From Splendidivirga corallicola (GTDB lineage Bacteria > Bacteroidota > Bacteroidia > Cytophagales > Cyclobacteriaceae), in the NCBI GenBank assembly GCA_030442035.1, contig JAUJEA010000009.1, positions 1 to 64,000 of the forward strand: a stretch of 64,000 nucleotides of DNA. The letters are read 5' to 3'. Within the stretch, counting starts at the first letter, position 1, and the number at the start of each line of letters is the position of its first letter. The position numbers and the translations under genes are program-made. Below, piece by piece: positions 9,517 through 18,462 of the stretch. Below the pieces are notes generated by a model, which saw nothing but the letters and a program-made list of their open reading frames with translations, was not told the origin of the DNA and made no database searches.

Positions 9517-10065
9517 ATGAAGACACTCAACCAGGACTATGATCTGCTAAAAAAAATAAAACAAAGAGATAATGATGCTATTAAAAAATTGTATGCACAA
9601 AATTTTCCGAAGGTTCTCAAATATATTGTAACCAACAATGGTTCTCCGGAAGATGCCAAGGACATATTTCAGGAAGGGATTTATATATTCTGGAATAAAA
9701 TTAGGCTGGGTGAAATAAAAACACTCACTGCACAACTGAATACAATATTATTTAGTATTTGCAAAAAGCTATGGTTACAAAGGTTGGGAAAAGTAAAGAA
9801 ATGGAATAGTGTTAGTCAGGATACAAGATCGTTTTTTTGGCAGAAACAAAATGCCAATGGGAACGAATCTCAAATAAAATTGATGAAAAGTGTTTTTAAA
9901 GAACTTAGTGATATGTGCCAGTCACTTTTAAAAAAATGGATTGCACATGAAGAACCTTTGGAAGAAATTGTACTTGAATTTAATTTCAAGAATAAAAGAA
10001 CTGCCACTGTAAGAATTAACCAGTGCCTTGACAGAGCGAAAAATCTTGCCAAGCGCAAATTATAA
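9517..10065 (+). CDS. ECF-type RNA polymerase sigma factor
   Basis: A 182-residue protein of the sigma-70 family, ECF group. Region 2 is recognisable around residues 20-75 (LYAQNFPKVLKYI, then GSPEDAKDIFQEGIYIFWNKI), the part that binds core polymerase and the -10 element. Region 4 (about 120-180) is weaker. Its helix-turn-helix, near VLEFNFKNKRTATVRINQCLDRAK, diverges from the usual YKEIA form. The next gene, 18 bases downstream, encodes a membrane anti-sigma-like protein, the normal arrangement for an envelope-responsive sigma factor. The target genes are unknown. The divergent CHAT/M48 protease operon and the upstream secreted protein are candidates by position. Confidence 0.8.
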   Translation: MKTLNQDYDLLKKIKQRDNDAIKKLYAQNFPKVLKYIVTNNGSPEDAKDIFQEGIYIFWNKIRLGEIKTLTAQLNTILFSICKKLWLQRLGKVKKWNSVSQDTRSFFWQKQNANGNESQIKLMKSVFKELSDMCQSLLKKWIAHEEPLEEIVLEFNFKNKRTATVRINQCLDRAKNLAKRKL

Positions 10066-10083
10066 AGTCATATAAAGCCTACC

Positions 10084-10779
10084 ATGATAAACGAGGAAAA
10101 TAAGACGCAAATCATAACTAGTTATCTTGAAGGAAATCTTGATGAAAAGGATACAAAAGAAGTTGAGAAAAAAATAGCGCAGGATCCTGAATTCAAATTA
10201 GAAGTGGAACTTCAAAGGGCACTTTTTTTGGCAATTAGGGAAGAGGATGCTGAAAATTTTAAGAAGGAACTTGAACAAATCCATCAGGAACATTTCGGAT
10301 CAACTGAACAACCAAATACCTTTGAAGTTGGCGAGTCTGACAAGTCAGATAATACCACCCCAGTCCGTTCAATTCCTATCATCAAAGCCATTGCTGCTGC
10401 TCTAATACTGTTAATATTGAGCGTAGCGATTATCTATTTGACCAGATCCACTAACGAAGACACATCAGGATTGGTACTCTTATCCAAAAAATTACCTGTT
10501 TACGAATATGGAAGTAATGGCTTCGCTTATATTCAAGGGGACGACAATCAAACTGATTCATTAACACTCCAAATTATATCTGATCAGGAATATATCAATC
10601 AATATCATTTTAAAGATACGCTGAAGCTCTATATAGATGATATTAATGCAGAGCAAAGAAACTTTATGGTTGAATATGATAATATCAGCAATACTTATTA
10701 TCTATCGTTGGATACGGTCAGGTATCAGTTGGAGCGAGGGTTCAGCCAGATTTTCGATTTGGAACCATTAGAGGATTAA
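10084..10779 (+). CDS. Single-pass membrane anti-sigma-like protein
   Basis: A 231-residue protein with a cytosolic N-terminal helical part (about 1-75, opening with ITSYLEGNLDEKDTKEVEKKI, the look of Bacteroidota anti-sigma N-termini). An acidic linker, one membrane helix (about 98-119) and a periplasmic C-terminal domain of roughly 110 residues follow. No zinc-binding His-Cys-Cys motif is present. Its position directly after the ECF sigma gene is the main reason for the call. By family logic it would hold the sigma factor at the membrane until a periplasmic signal releases it. The signal is unknown, and the C-terminal domain is not recognised. Confidence 0.65.
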   Translation: MINEENKTQIITSYLEGNLDEKDTKEVEKKIAQDPEFKLEVELQRALFLAIREEDAENFKKELEQIHQEHFGSTEQPNTFEVGESDKSDNTTPVRSIPIIKAIAAALILLILSVAIIYLTRSTNEDTSGLVLLSKKLPVYEYGSNGFAYIQGDDNQTDSLTLQIISDQEYINQYHFKDTLKLYIDDINAEQRNFMVEYDNISNTYYLSLDTVRYQLERGFSQIFDLEPLED

Positions 10780-10837
10780 GATAATTTGCTGATCAAATCA
10801 CTAGGCAATCTCTGGTTTTAAAGGATTTTTACGCTAG

Positions 10838-12523
10838 TTACAGACGATTTATTTCATAAACTTCCCATTTTGCCACTTTTTCTTTGATGATCCAGAAATG
10901 AATGTGTTGCTTTTCATAAACATACATAAATCCTTCTTTTGCAATGGGTATAATTTTGCCGGGAGATCCATATTTTTTTCTAACAGCAACCTGATCGTCT
11001 CCTACTTTAAGTCCTTTTGAGGTGGTAATATTTCCTTCTGTTGTATGGGTTTGAAGCAATCGCATTGAGTGATAATCGAACTTTATCAGGTAAGTATTAA
11101 TGGAAAGATCAAACTTAAAATGAATACTGACAGGGGCCTTAGTCCCATTAATCGTAATCAGTTTGTCAACGTCTTTGTCCTCAATTGTTTTTATTGAATT
11201 GATATTTTCTTTGAAATAGTTCTCCTTTTTAAATTGAACTTGTGTTTCTTTCTTAAAAAATGATTTGATCCACCGCTCGACTTTGGTCCATTCAACCTCC
11301 CATTCCCCAAAATCATCCAGCCATGAATTATTCAGTTTTTTGAACAATGAAAAATTATAATCGATGCGAAATGCGTCACCCTCCCTGGCTCGTAAAAAAT
11401 CCTGTCTGGCTTCATCCATTCTTCCAGCTTTGACCAGGGCAATACCCCTTACCAGGAATGCATCGGCATGGACGGGAGTCCCTTTTGAAGCGGCGCGCTG
11501 TCTCAGTTTATCAATTTCTCCAATAGCAGCATTGAAATTCTTCAGAAATATCTGTGTGATAGCCAAATTAATATATGCTCTCCAATAATATCGATCAAAA
11601 GAGATGGCTTTTTCAAAGTTCAGTTCGGCTTCTTGTAGTAGCCTTTTTTTCAGTGCTTCTTCCTGTAATGTCGATCCACCCCTTGTATTTGATGAAAGAC
11701 GATTAGCAACATCGATTTCGAAAGGATAGGCGAAATGCGTCTCGTCTTGACTTGTCAATGTAGAAACACGGGTCAGTTTTGCGACGCCCAAATTATTAAA
11801 GGCTTCCTTGCTTGAGATATGACTTGTTACATATTCAAAACATGCTTCTGCTTCTTTATAATACTTCTTCGTGTATAGAAATCTACCAACTTCAAAAACG
11901 GGGGCAAACTTTTCCATTTCCCTTGACCTCGCCACAGCAATATTTATTCTTTCTTGTTTGCTGGGGTAATTGCTAAGCTTATTTGGAAGTTGGTATTCAT
12001 TGTATATTAAGGAGAGAATTTTGGGTAATGTTTTAAAAGAGTTGAAACCAGCTTGAAATGCATAGAATGTTCCGAAATAATCCGCCTCCGCCTCAAGGTA
12101 TATCCTTTGATTTTGTTGGGAAGATCTGTTTGAGTTATCTAAATTCTCTGCTTCAGAATGACCAATCAGTCCAATAATGGCTTTATGATCTCTATAGAAA
12201 TGTGCCAGTTCGTGCCCTATGATACTTGCCAATGCGTTTAATGAATCCGATCCAAATGAACGGCACAGGTCATATACTTTTTCATCCAGGATCAGCCTTG
12301 GATTAGGATTAGGAATCAAGATGGCAGCATTTTCACTTTTGCCAGGTCTTATCTCAATTTGTGGCAGTTGTCTGGAATCTCCAATAGCCCACTTGATTTT
12401 TTCCATGATCTGCCGGACAACAATAAACTTGTGATTATTTTCCGGCAAGACCTCTTGTGCCTGTATACTAAATGATATACATGTTACCAGTATTATCAAT
12501 GCTAAGCGGAAAGACTTAATCAT
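10838..12523 (-). CDS. Exported M48 metalloprotease with TPR region
   Basis: A 561-residue protein with a signal peptide (1-22, ending QAQ). The zinc motif HELAH lies at 104-108, and the downstream glutamate motif EAEAD at 144-148 supplies the third ligand, as in M48 peptidases of the BepA/LoiP type. About residues 205-390 form TPR-like helical repeats (KEAEACFEYV, AYINLAITQIF, ARQDFLRARE). A C-terminal beta-rich domain of about 120 residues follows. BepA in E. coli degrades or assists outer-membrane proteins, so envelope quality control is a reasonable inference. The gene follows the CHAT-protease gene by 21 bases on the same strand, forming an operon of two TPR-bearing exported proteases. 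Confidence 0.82.
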   Translation of the reverse strand: MIKSFRLALIILVTCISFSIQAQEVLPENNHKFIVVRQIMEKIKWAIGDSRQLPQIEIRPGKSENAAILIPNPNPRLILDEKVYDLCRSFGSDSLNALASIIGHELAHFYRDHKAIIGLIGHSEAENLDNSNRSSQQNQRIYLEAEADYFGTFYAFQAGFNSFKTLPKILSLIYNEYQLPNKLSNYPSKQERINIAVARSREMEKFAPVFEVGRFLYTKKYYKEAEACFEYVTSHISSKEAFNNLGVAKLTRVSTLTSQDETHFAYPFEIDVANRLSSNTRGGSTLQEEALKKRLLQEAELNFEKAISFDRYYWRAYINLAITQIFLKNFNAAIGEIDKLRQRAASKGTPVHADAFLVRGIALVKAGRMDEARQDFLRAREGDAFRIDYNFSLFKKLNNSWLDDFGEWEVEWTKVERWIKSFFKKETQVQFKKENYFKENINSIKTIEDKDVDKLITINGTKAPVSIHFKFDLSINTYLIKFDYHSMRLLQTHTTEGNITTSKGLKVGDDQVAVRKKYGSPGKIIPIAKEGFMYVYEKQHIHFWIIKEKVAKWEVYEINRL

Positions 12524-12544
12524 AAAATTTTTAGTGATAAAATA

Positions 12545-15500
12545 TCAGTTTTCCGAGAGAACAAATCCCCCCCAATAGTATGGGTGCTTATATTTTCTCT
12601 TAATCTTTAGTTGGGCTTTTTTGAGTGCGTCAGCTGCATTCAGACTGTTAAACCAGTTTTTATAAAAACTCTTCATGAATTTACGGGTAGCCTCATCTTC
12701 TATTTTCCATAGACTCATAATCACCTTTGGAACGCCAGCCAAGTTAAATGCTCTTCGTAACCCATAAACACCCTCTCCGGGTATAAATTCACCAATACCA
12801 GTTTCACAAGCGGATAACACTGCCAATTCCGTTCCCTGGAGATTTACATTCATTAATTCATAAGCTGTTAGAAAACCATCTTCCACGTTCATTTCCTTCA
12901 GTGTATCCTGTGGCCAATCATTTAATATCGTGTTCTTGGCTCCGGCTAATAGCAACCCTGAGCGTAAAAGAGGATTTTGAATAGCGGGATCATGGCTATT
13001 AACATTTTTCTCAAAGTATCCATGGGTGGCAAAATGCATTACTCTGGTATTGCCTATATTTTTTGCATGATACTCTGAAGCGCTGCTATCAATGAAAACA
13101 CTTGTCTTCCAATTTTTCTTTTTTGCCAAATTGGCTATATGTTCTATTTCCAGCTTTGTATTGATCAAGGCTGAAAACATGCTTGAACGTGTGGAATCTT
13201 CTTTGCTTCCGGTAAAGTCTTCCTTTGATTTTTTTAATGTTTGCCCTTCCTTTTTTTTCAGATCAAATTTTGGAAATCCAAACAATGTTATATGCTTATT
13301 ATTATCAGGTAGTTCCTTCGTGTTCAGAAGATTTGCTGTGCTCACAACTAAACGCAAATCAATTTCCTCAAACACGTATTTGTTGGTTTCAGGATTTCGA
13401 AGCGTATTTAAATTGATAAGATTATAAATCCCATCTGGAGAAATGTATACCTTTTTAGTTTTTCCAAGTACGGATTTGATCGGTTCCCAAAAATGTTCAT
13501 AACATCCTGCGCCATATCTATCCAAAGTCATATTGTGCTTATATTTTCTCAGGTATTTTCCCTCCAGATCATAGCCGTTGCCTATATCTACAACAATCGG
13601 AAGGCTGCCTTTCTTACCAGTAATGATCGCTGCTACATAAAAAAGGGTATCACTTGAATTAAAGGTCTCAATGTCTGTTTCGGTTAACCTAATGATCTCG
13701 ATAGCAGCCTCATCTTCTGCAAGTGTTTTTTTTACGTCCTGCCATTTCAAGTTTTCCTGTTTCTTCTGGCTAAAGCTTGAATCTGATTTAAGCCATAGTT
13801 TTTTTTCAAGCTCATTGACTGTCATTATCAGACTGTCAAATTGAAGTGTATCAGCACTCATTTTAATTCGTTGGTCAGCAATCTTTTGTTTGGTTGAGAC
13901 AAGCGTATCATATATTTTTAATAATTCTGATTCTGTCAATTCTCTTTTAGTATATAACTTCTTTAAAGCCAATAAAAGTGCTGTTTTAATGTTGAGCTGA
14001 TTTTCAAATAGCAGAGCTGCTAATGTTGCGCTTTCCTTACTTCTCATATAAGCATAGGAGTGAATTCGAGCATAAAATTTCAATACGCTTGAAAAATAAA
14101 TCCTTCTTTCATTTTCAGATAGATAAGAAAAATAGTTAATCCATTGTTCTCTCAGGAATTCATTTGTGGCCAGGAAAACTGAATCAGCCCTTTCTTTTTT
14201 TCCCAATTTGTGATAAATAATCCCCATGCTTAGGCTGGCACCTATGTAATTCGGATGTATAGTTTCAAGTTGGTCCTGATAAATGTTCAGTGTTTTTTGT
14301 ATACTTTGTTCGGAACCAACATGATCACCTGAAAGAAATTGTCCTATTGCCAGGTTTTGTAATATGAGTCCTTTTCTCGACGGTGATTGGCTATTGGAAG
14401 TATCAAAGATTTCCAGTGCATGAGATAGTAGGGAATCACCTTTCCCGAGCTGCATTTTATCAACATACAGTTTTCCCATGTTGATCAATCCGCCAATATA
14501 ATCTTCATGACTCGTTAAGTTATTCCTCTTATAAATGCGTAGACCTTTTTTGAACTGTTCTTCAGCCAGTGAATATTTCTTTGTGGAAATATAATGGGCT
14601 GCCAAACTAAAAGATATCTTACCAAAAAAAAGATGATTCTCATCAAGATGTTCTTTTCCATTGGTATATGCCATATTCAATAATTTCCGGGCATCATCCA
14701 TCCTTCCCGTTCTGGCATACACATTGGATAAACTCTGATAAACGAATAGCAGGTTGGGATGATTGTATGCAAGGTTTGGTACCAGAATTTCTATAGCTCT
14801 TTTTAAGAAGTATTCTGATTTAGGATACTGGCCACTGAAGAAATACAATTGTCCTAAATCACCACAAAGAATACCAAAAGCTGTTACGTTCTGGCCGATT
14901 GCATCTTTTAATATGTTATATGATGACATTAACAGAACCTCTGCAGTTTTATAGTGCGTTTTTTTGTAGTGCAGCTGACCCAATGCTCTTAGTATTTGAC
15001 CATACGTATAGCTTTTATGGTCCTCGGTTTTGGAAAATATGCTATAAGCTCCTTCGAGATTTTCTTCGGCCTTGTCAAATTCACCCAATATCAAATAAGC
15101 CATGCCTAATTCACCCATACAGAGCGCCAGATTTCTAGACTTATCCTTTCCAATCCGGATATAGGTTTCCTTGGCCTTGATATACGTTGGAAAGGCTAAG
15201 AATATTTTACCACCCCAAAGCAGCGTATTAGCCCTTTTTGCCAAAAAATCGGCATAATAGATACTTTCTTTTCCTTGTGATGCAATAATCAGAGGTTCTA
15301 CCTTATTCAAAATGCTGTCGGCTGGCTTAAAATTCAATTCGCTGCTGTAAGCATTGACAAGACGGAGGGCACCTCGAAAATAAAATGGATGTTTCTCCCC
15401 ATACAATTCTCTGACAAGATCATTCTGTTTTGCTCCGAAATTAACAGCATCGGTCATGTGGCCCATGTAAAGTGAGGTCTCGAACAAAATGTCCAAAATA

Positions 15501-15712
15501 TTAATGAAGATAGAATCTTTGTGAAGTTGTTCCTGCATTGCAAGAGACCTTGCCTTCTTTGCCCAATGATTAGCCTTAATGTAATTATTTTGTTCGAAGA
15601 AAAAGCTGGTACTATCCATTGTATTTTGTAAAACCAGACTCTGACCTCTGGCACTTTCCCCTGCTGCCAGTGAAAGTAATAACAAAATGAATTGGATCTT
15701 TTTTGTGAACAT
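12545..15712 (-). CDS. Exported TPR-CHAT domain protease
   Basis: A 1055-residue protein. A signal peptide (1-24) precedes a long TPR superhelix (about 30-520) of tetratricopeptide repeats of the GEFDKAEENLEGAYSIF type. A helical linker leads to a C-terminal CHAT domain (about 740-1055). CHAT is a caspase-related cysteine peptidase fold. The catalytic pair is visible as His897 in HFATHG and Cys969 in SACETG, followed by the expected PGEGVYGLRRAFNLAG. Both residues are intact, so activity is plausible. Substrates are unknown. The signal peptide argues against a CRISPR or cytosolic death-effector role and for a periplasmic or surface role. It is the first gene of an operon with the M48 protease. 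Confidence 0.85.
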   Translation of the reverse strand: MFTKKIQFILLLLSLAAGESARGQSLVLQNTMDSTSFFFEQNNYIKANHWAKKARSLAMQEQLHKDSIFINILDILFETSLYMGHMTDAVNFGAKQNDLVRELYGEKHPFYFRGALRLVNAYSSELNFKPADSILNKVEPLIIASQGKESIYYADFLAKRANTLLWGGKIFLAFPTYIKAKETYIRIGKDKSRNLALCMGELGMAYLILGEFDKAEENLEGAYSIFSKTEDHKSYTYGQILRALGQLHYKKTHYKTAEVLLMSSYNILKDAIGQNVTAFGILCGDLGQLYFFSGQYPKSEYFLKRAIEILVPNLAYNHPNLLFVYQSLSNVYARTGRMDDARKLLNMAYTNGKEHLDENHLFFGKISFSLAAHYISTKKYSLAEEQFKKGLRIYKRNNLTSHEDYIGGLINMGKLYVDKMQLGKGDSLLSHALEIFDTSNSQSPSRKGLILQNLAIGQFLSGDHVGSEQSIQKTLNIYQDQLETIHPNYIGASLSMGIIYHKLGKKERADSVFLATNEFLREQWINYFSYLSENERRIYFSSVLKFYARIHSYAYMRSKESATLAALLFENQLNIKTALLLALKKLYTKRELTESELLKIYDTLVSTKQKIADQRIKMSADTLQFDSLIMTVNELEKKLWLKSDSSFSQKKQENLKWQDVKKTLAEDEAAIEIIRLTETDIETFNSSDTLFYVAAIITGKKGSLPIVVDIGNGYDLEGKYLRKYKHNMTLDRYGAGCYEHFWEPIKSVLGKTKKVYISPDGIYNLINLNTLRNPETNKYVFEEIDLRLVVSTANLLNTKELPDNNKHITLFGFPKFDLKKKEGQTLKKSKEDFTGSKEDSTRSSMFSALINTKLEIEHIANLAKKKNWKTSVFIDSSASEYHAKNIGNTRVMHFATHGYFEKNVNSHDPAIQNPLLRSGLLLAGAKNTILNDWPQDTLKEMNVEDGFLTAYELMNVNLQGTELAVLSACETGIGEFIPGEGVYGLRRAFNLAGVPKVIMSLWKIEDEATRKFMKSFYKNWFNSLNAADALKKAQLKIKRKYKHPYYWGGFVLSEN

Positions 15713-15744
15713 TGATTGAATTGATAGTGCCCTTTATAACTAGT

Positions 15745-15756
15745 CCAAATATTTGG
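15745..15756. promoter_or_regulatory. 12-bp palindrome, candidate operator
   Basis: The perfect palindrome CCAAATATTTGG lies 32 bases upstream of the start codon of the CHAT-protease gene. Position and symmetry suit a dimeric regulator, but no such regulator is identified and chance occurrence cannot be excluded. Confidence 0.35.
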
Positions 15757-15880
15757 CTTAGCAATATAAAAATCAAGCTCCATATTGAATCAATATCAGG
15801 GCTCTATTTCAGCGATTGATTGTTAATGAGTAGAATTTGTTGATATGTAGGAATCCTATGGACTTTTAAGTGAAGAGTGT

Positions 15881-15911
15881 ATTCAAAAAAAAATTTGATT
15901 TTTTTTTGAAT
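15881..15911. repeat. Perfect 13-bp A/T inverted repeat
   Basis: ATTC plus nine A, a 5-base spacer (TTTGA), then nine T plus GAAT form a perfect inverted repeat. It lies in the middle of the divergent gap. The stem is nearly all A-T, so a terminator role is unlikely. DNA bending or protein binding is possible. Confidence 0.6.
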
Positions 15912-16087
15912 CACCCATTGATATTTCAACAATTTTCGGATTAACCACTAGAAGTTTTTGGAAGTGTATGATTCATGAGGTTCTGGGCATGGAAAGTTCA
16001 CTCCTTAATCTTCCTCTCACCCAGATTTACAAATCAATTGCTTCAAAGCAGGCCGGCCAATTTAGAAGCGATAAAGCTTTTAAATCC

Positions 16088-16285
16088 ATGAAAAATTTAC
16101 TGAAGATTATGCAATTATTGGCTTTTGTCATCATTTTATCTAGTTGTCAAAAGGATGAAGAGATCATCCCCAAGATTCCTGAGATCGATCAACCTAATCT
16201 CATTACACCGGATAATGATGAAGAAGTAGAAGACGATTTGCCTCCCAATGATGGTAAATCAGGAAACAATTCAGGCACGCCCTGA
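16088..16285 (+). CDS. Small acidic lipoprotein with surface-export signal
   Basis: A 65-residue lipoprotein starting at the ATG at 16088; longer in-frame starts give no signal peptide. The lipobox LSSC places the acylated Cys at residue 20. It is followed directly by QKDEE, which fits the lipoprotein export signal (K followed by two acidic residues just after Cys) described in Bacteroidota for lipoproteins sent to the cell surface. The rest is acidic and proline-rich with no fold signature. A strong hairpin follows the stop codon. Function is unknown. Confidence 0.6.
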   Translation: MKNLLKIMQLLAFVIILSSCQKDEEIIPKIPEIDQPNLITPDNDEEVEDDLPPNDGKSGNNSGTP

Positions 16286-16300
16286 ACTGATGACAAGTTG

Positions 16301-16336
16301 GGAAAGGGATTTGGCGCCAACCTTTTCCTTTTAAAA
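16301..16336 (+). terminator. Probable terminator of the small lipoprotein gene
   Basis: The palindrome TTGGCGCCAA is extended on both sides by GGAAAGG and CCTTTTCC, giving a long stem with a small bulge, followed by TTTT. It lies 15 bases past the stop codon. Confidence 0.5.
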
Positions 16337-16403
16337 AATCACAAATTATCTTGAACCATTCACATTTTAGTTGGAAATTAAAGGTTTTATCTTCCGGTGA
16401 AAC

Positions 16404-18452
16404 ATGTTCAAACTCTTCACTTTATTAATTATTTTGGGTGGAACACTTGTTGTTGACTCTCGTGGTGGTGATCAACAAATACGATCTGATAGTGTTACGG
16501 ATAAAAAAAATAACCCGGATTCCATCGTAATCCTGGCAGACAAATTTTACAAAGCAAGGGAATTTAGAAAGGCTGCAACATTATATGAGAGCCGCTTAAA
16601 GATAAATGACTCGAGTCTGACAGTCATTAAACGTAGTAGGCTATATATAAAGTTAGCCTCTTCATATCGCAAACTGGATCAAACTGAAAATGCCAGATCC
16701 GTTTTAAAAAAGGCATTGTCCCTGATTGATCCTACTCATTCCGAGTATGTCAGTATTATCCATAATAATTTAGGTAACATCGCATTTGACGAAGGAGATT
16801 TTAAAACATCGATTGAGCATTATGAGAAATCACTGGAAATAAGCAGGTCTATCAGTGACAGCCTTTCCATTGCCAAAAGATTAAAGAGTCTTGGTATTGT
16901 TTATAAAAATATGAGTCATTACTCGCGAGCACTCAATCTCTACAGGGAATCTGTGCACATTTTAGTAACTCTTGACAATGATAAGGAGCTGGCTGCAACT
17001 TATGATGCCATAGCCAATGTTTTTGAGAAAACCGAGGAATTTCAAAATTCTCTTACACATCATTTTAAAGCGCTTGAACTTCAGGAAAAGATTGGTTATG
17101 AAAGAGGTGTTGCAGGATCTCTGAACAATATTGGAAACGTTTATTTGGAAACCAACCTGACAGACAGTGCCATCATTTTTTATGAAAAAAGCTTAAGTAT
17201 TAAGAAGCGATTAAAGCTGAGTTTGAGCGAATCTGTAACCTTAAACAACTTGGGGGAGGCCTATTTTAAAAAAGGAGATCTGAAGAAGGCAAATCAATAT
17301 TTTCATCAATCACTGACAATAAGAAAAAATATGCATGATAAAAAAGGCATTGCAACCAGCTCTAATAACTTGGCTGAGCTTTTTTTTGTGCAAAAGCAAT
17401 ATACCAAATCGATCAACTTCCTTGTGACAGCCGGTGTCCTGGCAAGACAAATGCAGTTAAATAATGTGTTATTGAGAAATCTTGATTTAGGGAAAAAAAT
17501 CTACGGTGCACTGGGGCAATATGAAAAAGTTGCAGCGTTGGATGCGGAATATGATCAATTGAAAGAGCATCTTTTCAACGAAGAAAAAGTAAAAGTGCTA
17601 AATATCAGGGCATTGATGGAAAAAGAAGAAGTCGAGAAGAACAATGAATTACTGGAACAAGAAATTCTTTTAAAAGAGTTAGAAACTGAAAACCAACGCA
17701 TACTGAGTATCGCCTTCATTGTGCTCTTTGTTGGGGTTTCAGTAGTACTAGTTGTCATTATTAGCACGAGAAGAAAAATTGTGAGGAAGAATAAAGAGCT
17801 TCTCGACAAGAACAGGATCATCAATGCACAGAAGGCTGATATACAACATCAGACAAACAACGGACTCCAACGTGTTCAAAATATTCTGAAAACCGTTTCC
17901 AAAGGAATAGATGATGAAGATATTCTGAGACAGGTAAAGAATGGTGAAAATATGATATTGGCGCTATCGTCGCTCTCTGAATTTCTTTACGAGGCCAGGG
18001 ATCATACTGAAATTGTTATGAAAGATTTTTTGCAGGAGTTAACAAGTAAACTTCTGACCGTCCACAATAAGAAACCTGATGAGGTGAGTTTTCACATGGA
18101 TATTTCTCCAATCGTACTAGCCTTTGATACAGCTGTTCCGATTGCGTTGATCATAAGTGAGGTGGTTACAAATGCATTTAAACATGCCTTTGCAGAGACC
18201 GAGCATCCTGCTTTCAGTATCTCATTTTCCGAGCAAGACAAGAAAGTGAAGTTGATCATACAGGACAATGGTAAGGGCTACTCCAAAAATGAATTGAAGA
18301 ACTCCAGTAAGCACTTCGGCCGGACTTTAATTTCCAAATATGTTGATATATTAGGAGGTAGGCAAAAAACACATTATCAAAACGGACAAGGAAGTATTTT
18401 TGAATTGGTATTTCAATGCCAAAAAATTGGAACCCGTCTTTCACATGCTTAA
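16404..18452 (+). CDS. TPR-containing sensor histidine kinase (HisKA_2 type)
   Basis: A 682-residue kinase. A signal-like N-terminus precedes a periplasmic TPR array (about 45-390, with repeats such as ASSLNNIGNVYLE and VTLNNLGEAYFKKGD). A short coiled coil, one membrane helix (about 433-455) and a cytosolic kinase follow. The phosphoacceptor region IQHQTNNGLQ fits the HisKA_2 pattern, with His482 as the likely site. The ATPase domain has an N box (EVVTNAFKHAF) and a G1 box (DNGKGYSKN). It lies 10 bases before a LytTR response regulator, its probable partner. TPR sensors of this build are frequent in Bacteroidota, but the input signal is unknown. Confidence 0.88.
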   Translation: MFKLFTLLIILGGTLVVDSRGGDQQIRSDSVTDKKNNPDSIVILADKFYKAREFRKAATLYESRLKINDSSLTVIKRSRLYIKLASSYRKLDQTENARSVLKKALSLIDPTHSEYVSIIHNNLGNIAFDEGDFKTSIEHYEKSLEISRSISDSLSIAKRLKSLGIVYKNMSHYSRALNLYRESVHILVTLDNDKELAATYDAIANVFEKTEEFQNSLTHHFKALELQEKIGYERGVAGSLNNIGNVYLETNLTDSAIIFYEKSLSIKKRLKLSLSESVTLNNLGEAYFKKGDLKKANQYFHQSLTIRKNMHDKKGIATSSNNLAELFFVQKQYTKSINFLVTAGVLARQMQLNNVLLRNLDLGKKIYGALGQYEKVAALDAEYDQLKEHLFNEEKVKVLNIRALMEKEEVEKNNELLEQEILLKELETENQRILSIAFIVLFVGVSVVLVVIISTRRKIVRKNKELLDKNRIINAQKADIQHQTNNGLQRVQNILKTVSKGIDDEDILRQVKNGENMILALSSLSEFLYEARDHTEIVMKDFLQELTSKLLTVHNKKPDEVSFHMDISPIVLAFDTAVPIALIISEVVTNAFKHAFAETEHPAFSISFSEQDKKVKLIIQDNGKGYSKNELKNSSKHFGRTLISKYVDILGGRQKTHYQNGQGSIFELVFQCQKIGTRLSHA

Positions 18453-18462
18453 ATCCAGATAA

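Larger units (their letters stand above)
15713..16087. other. Divergent intergenic region with two palindromes
   Basis: This 375-base region lies between the minus-strand protease operon and a plus-strand lipoprotein gene. It holds the 12-bp palindrome at 15745-15756 and the 31-base A/T inverted repeat at 15881-15911, both listed separately. No RNA gene is seen. A reading frame upstream of the lipoprotein start (15968-16087) is open but looks non-coding. Confidence 0.5.

Noticed and set aside
12545-15712. Reading the TPR-CHAT protein as a CRISPR-linked or gasdermin-type effector
   Set aside because: It has a signal peptide, and there is no CRISPR array, cas gene or gasdermin-like gene in the window.
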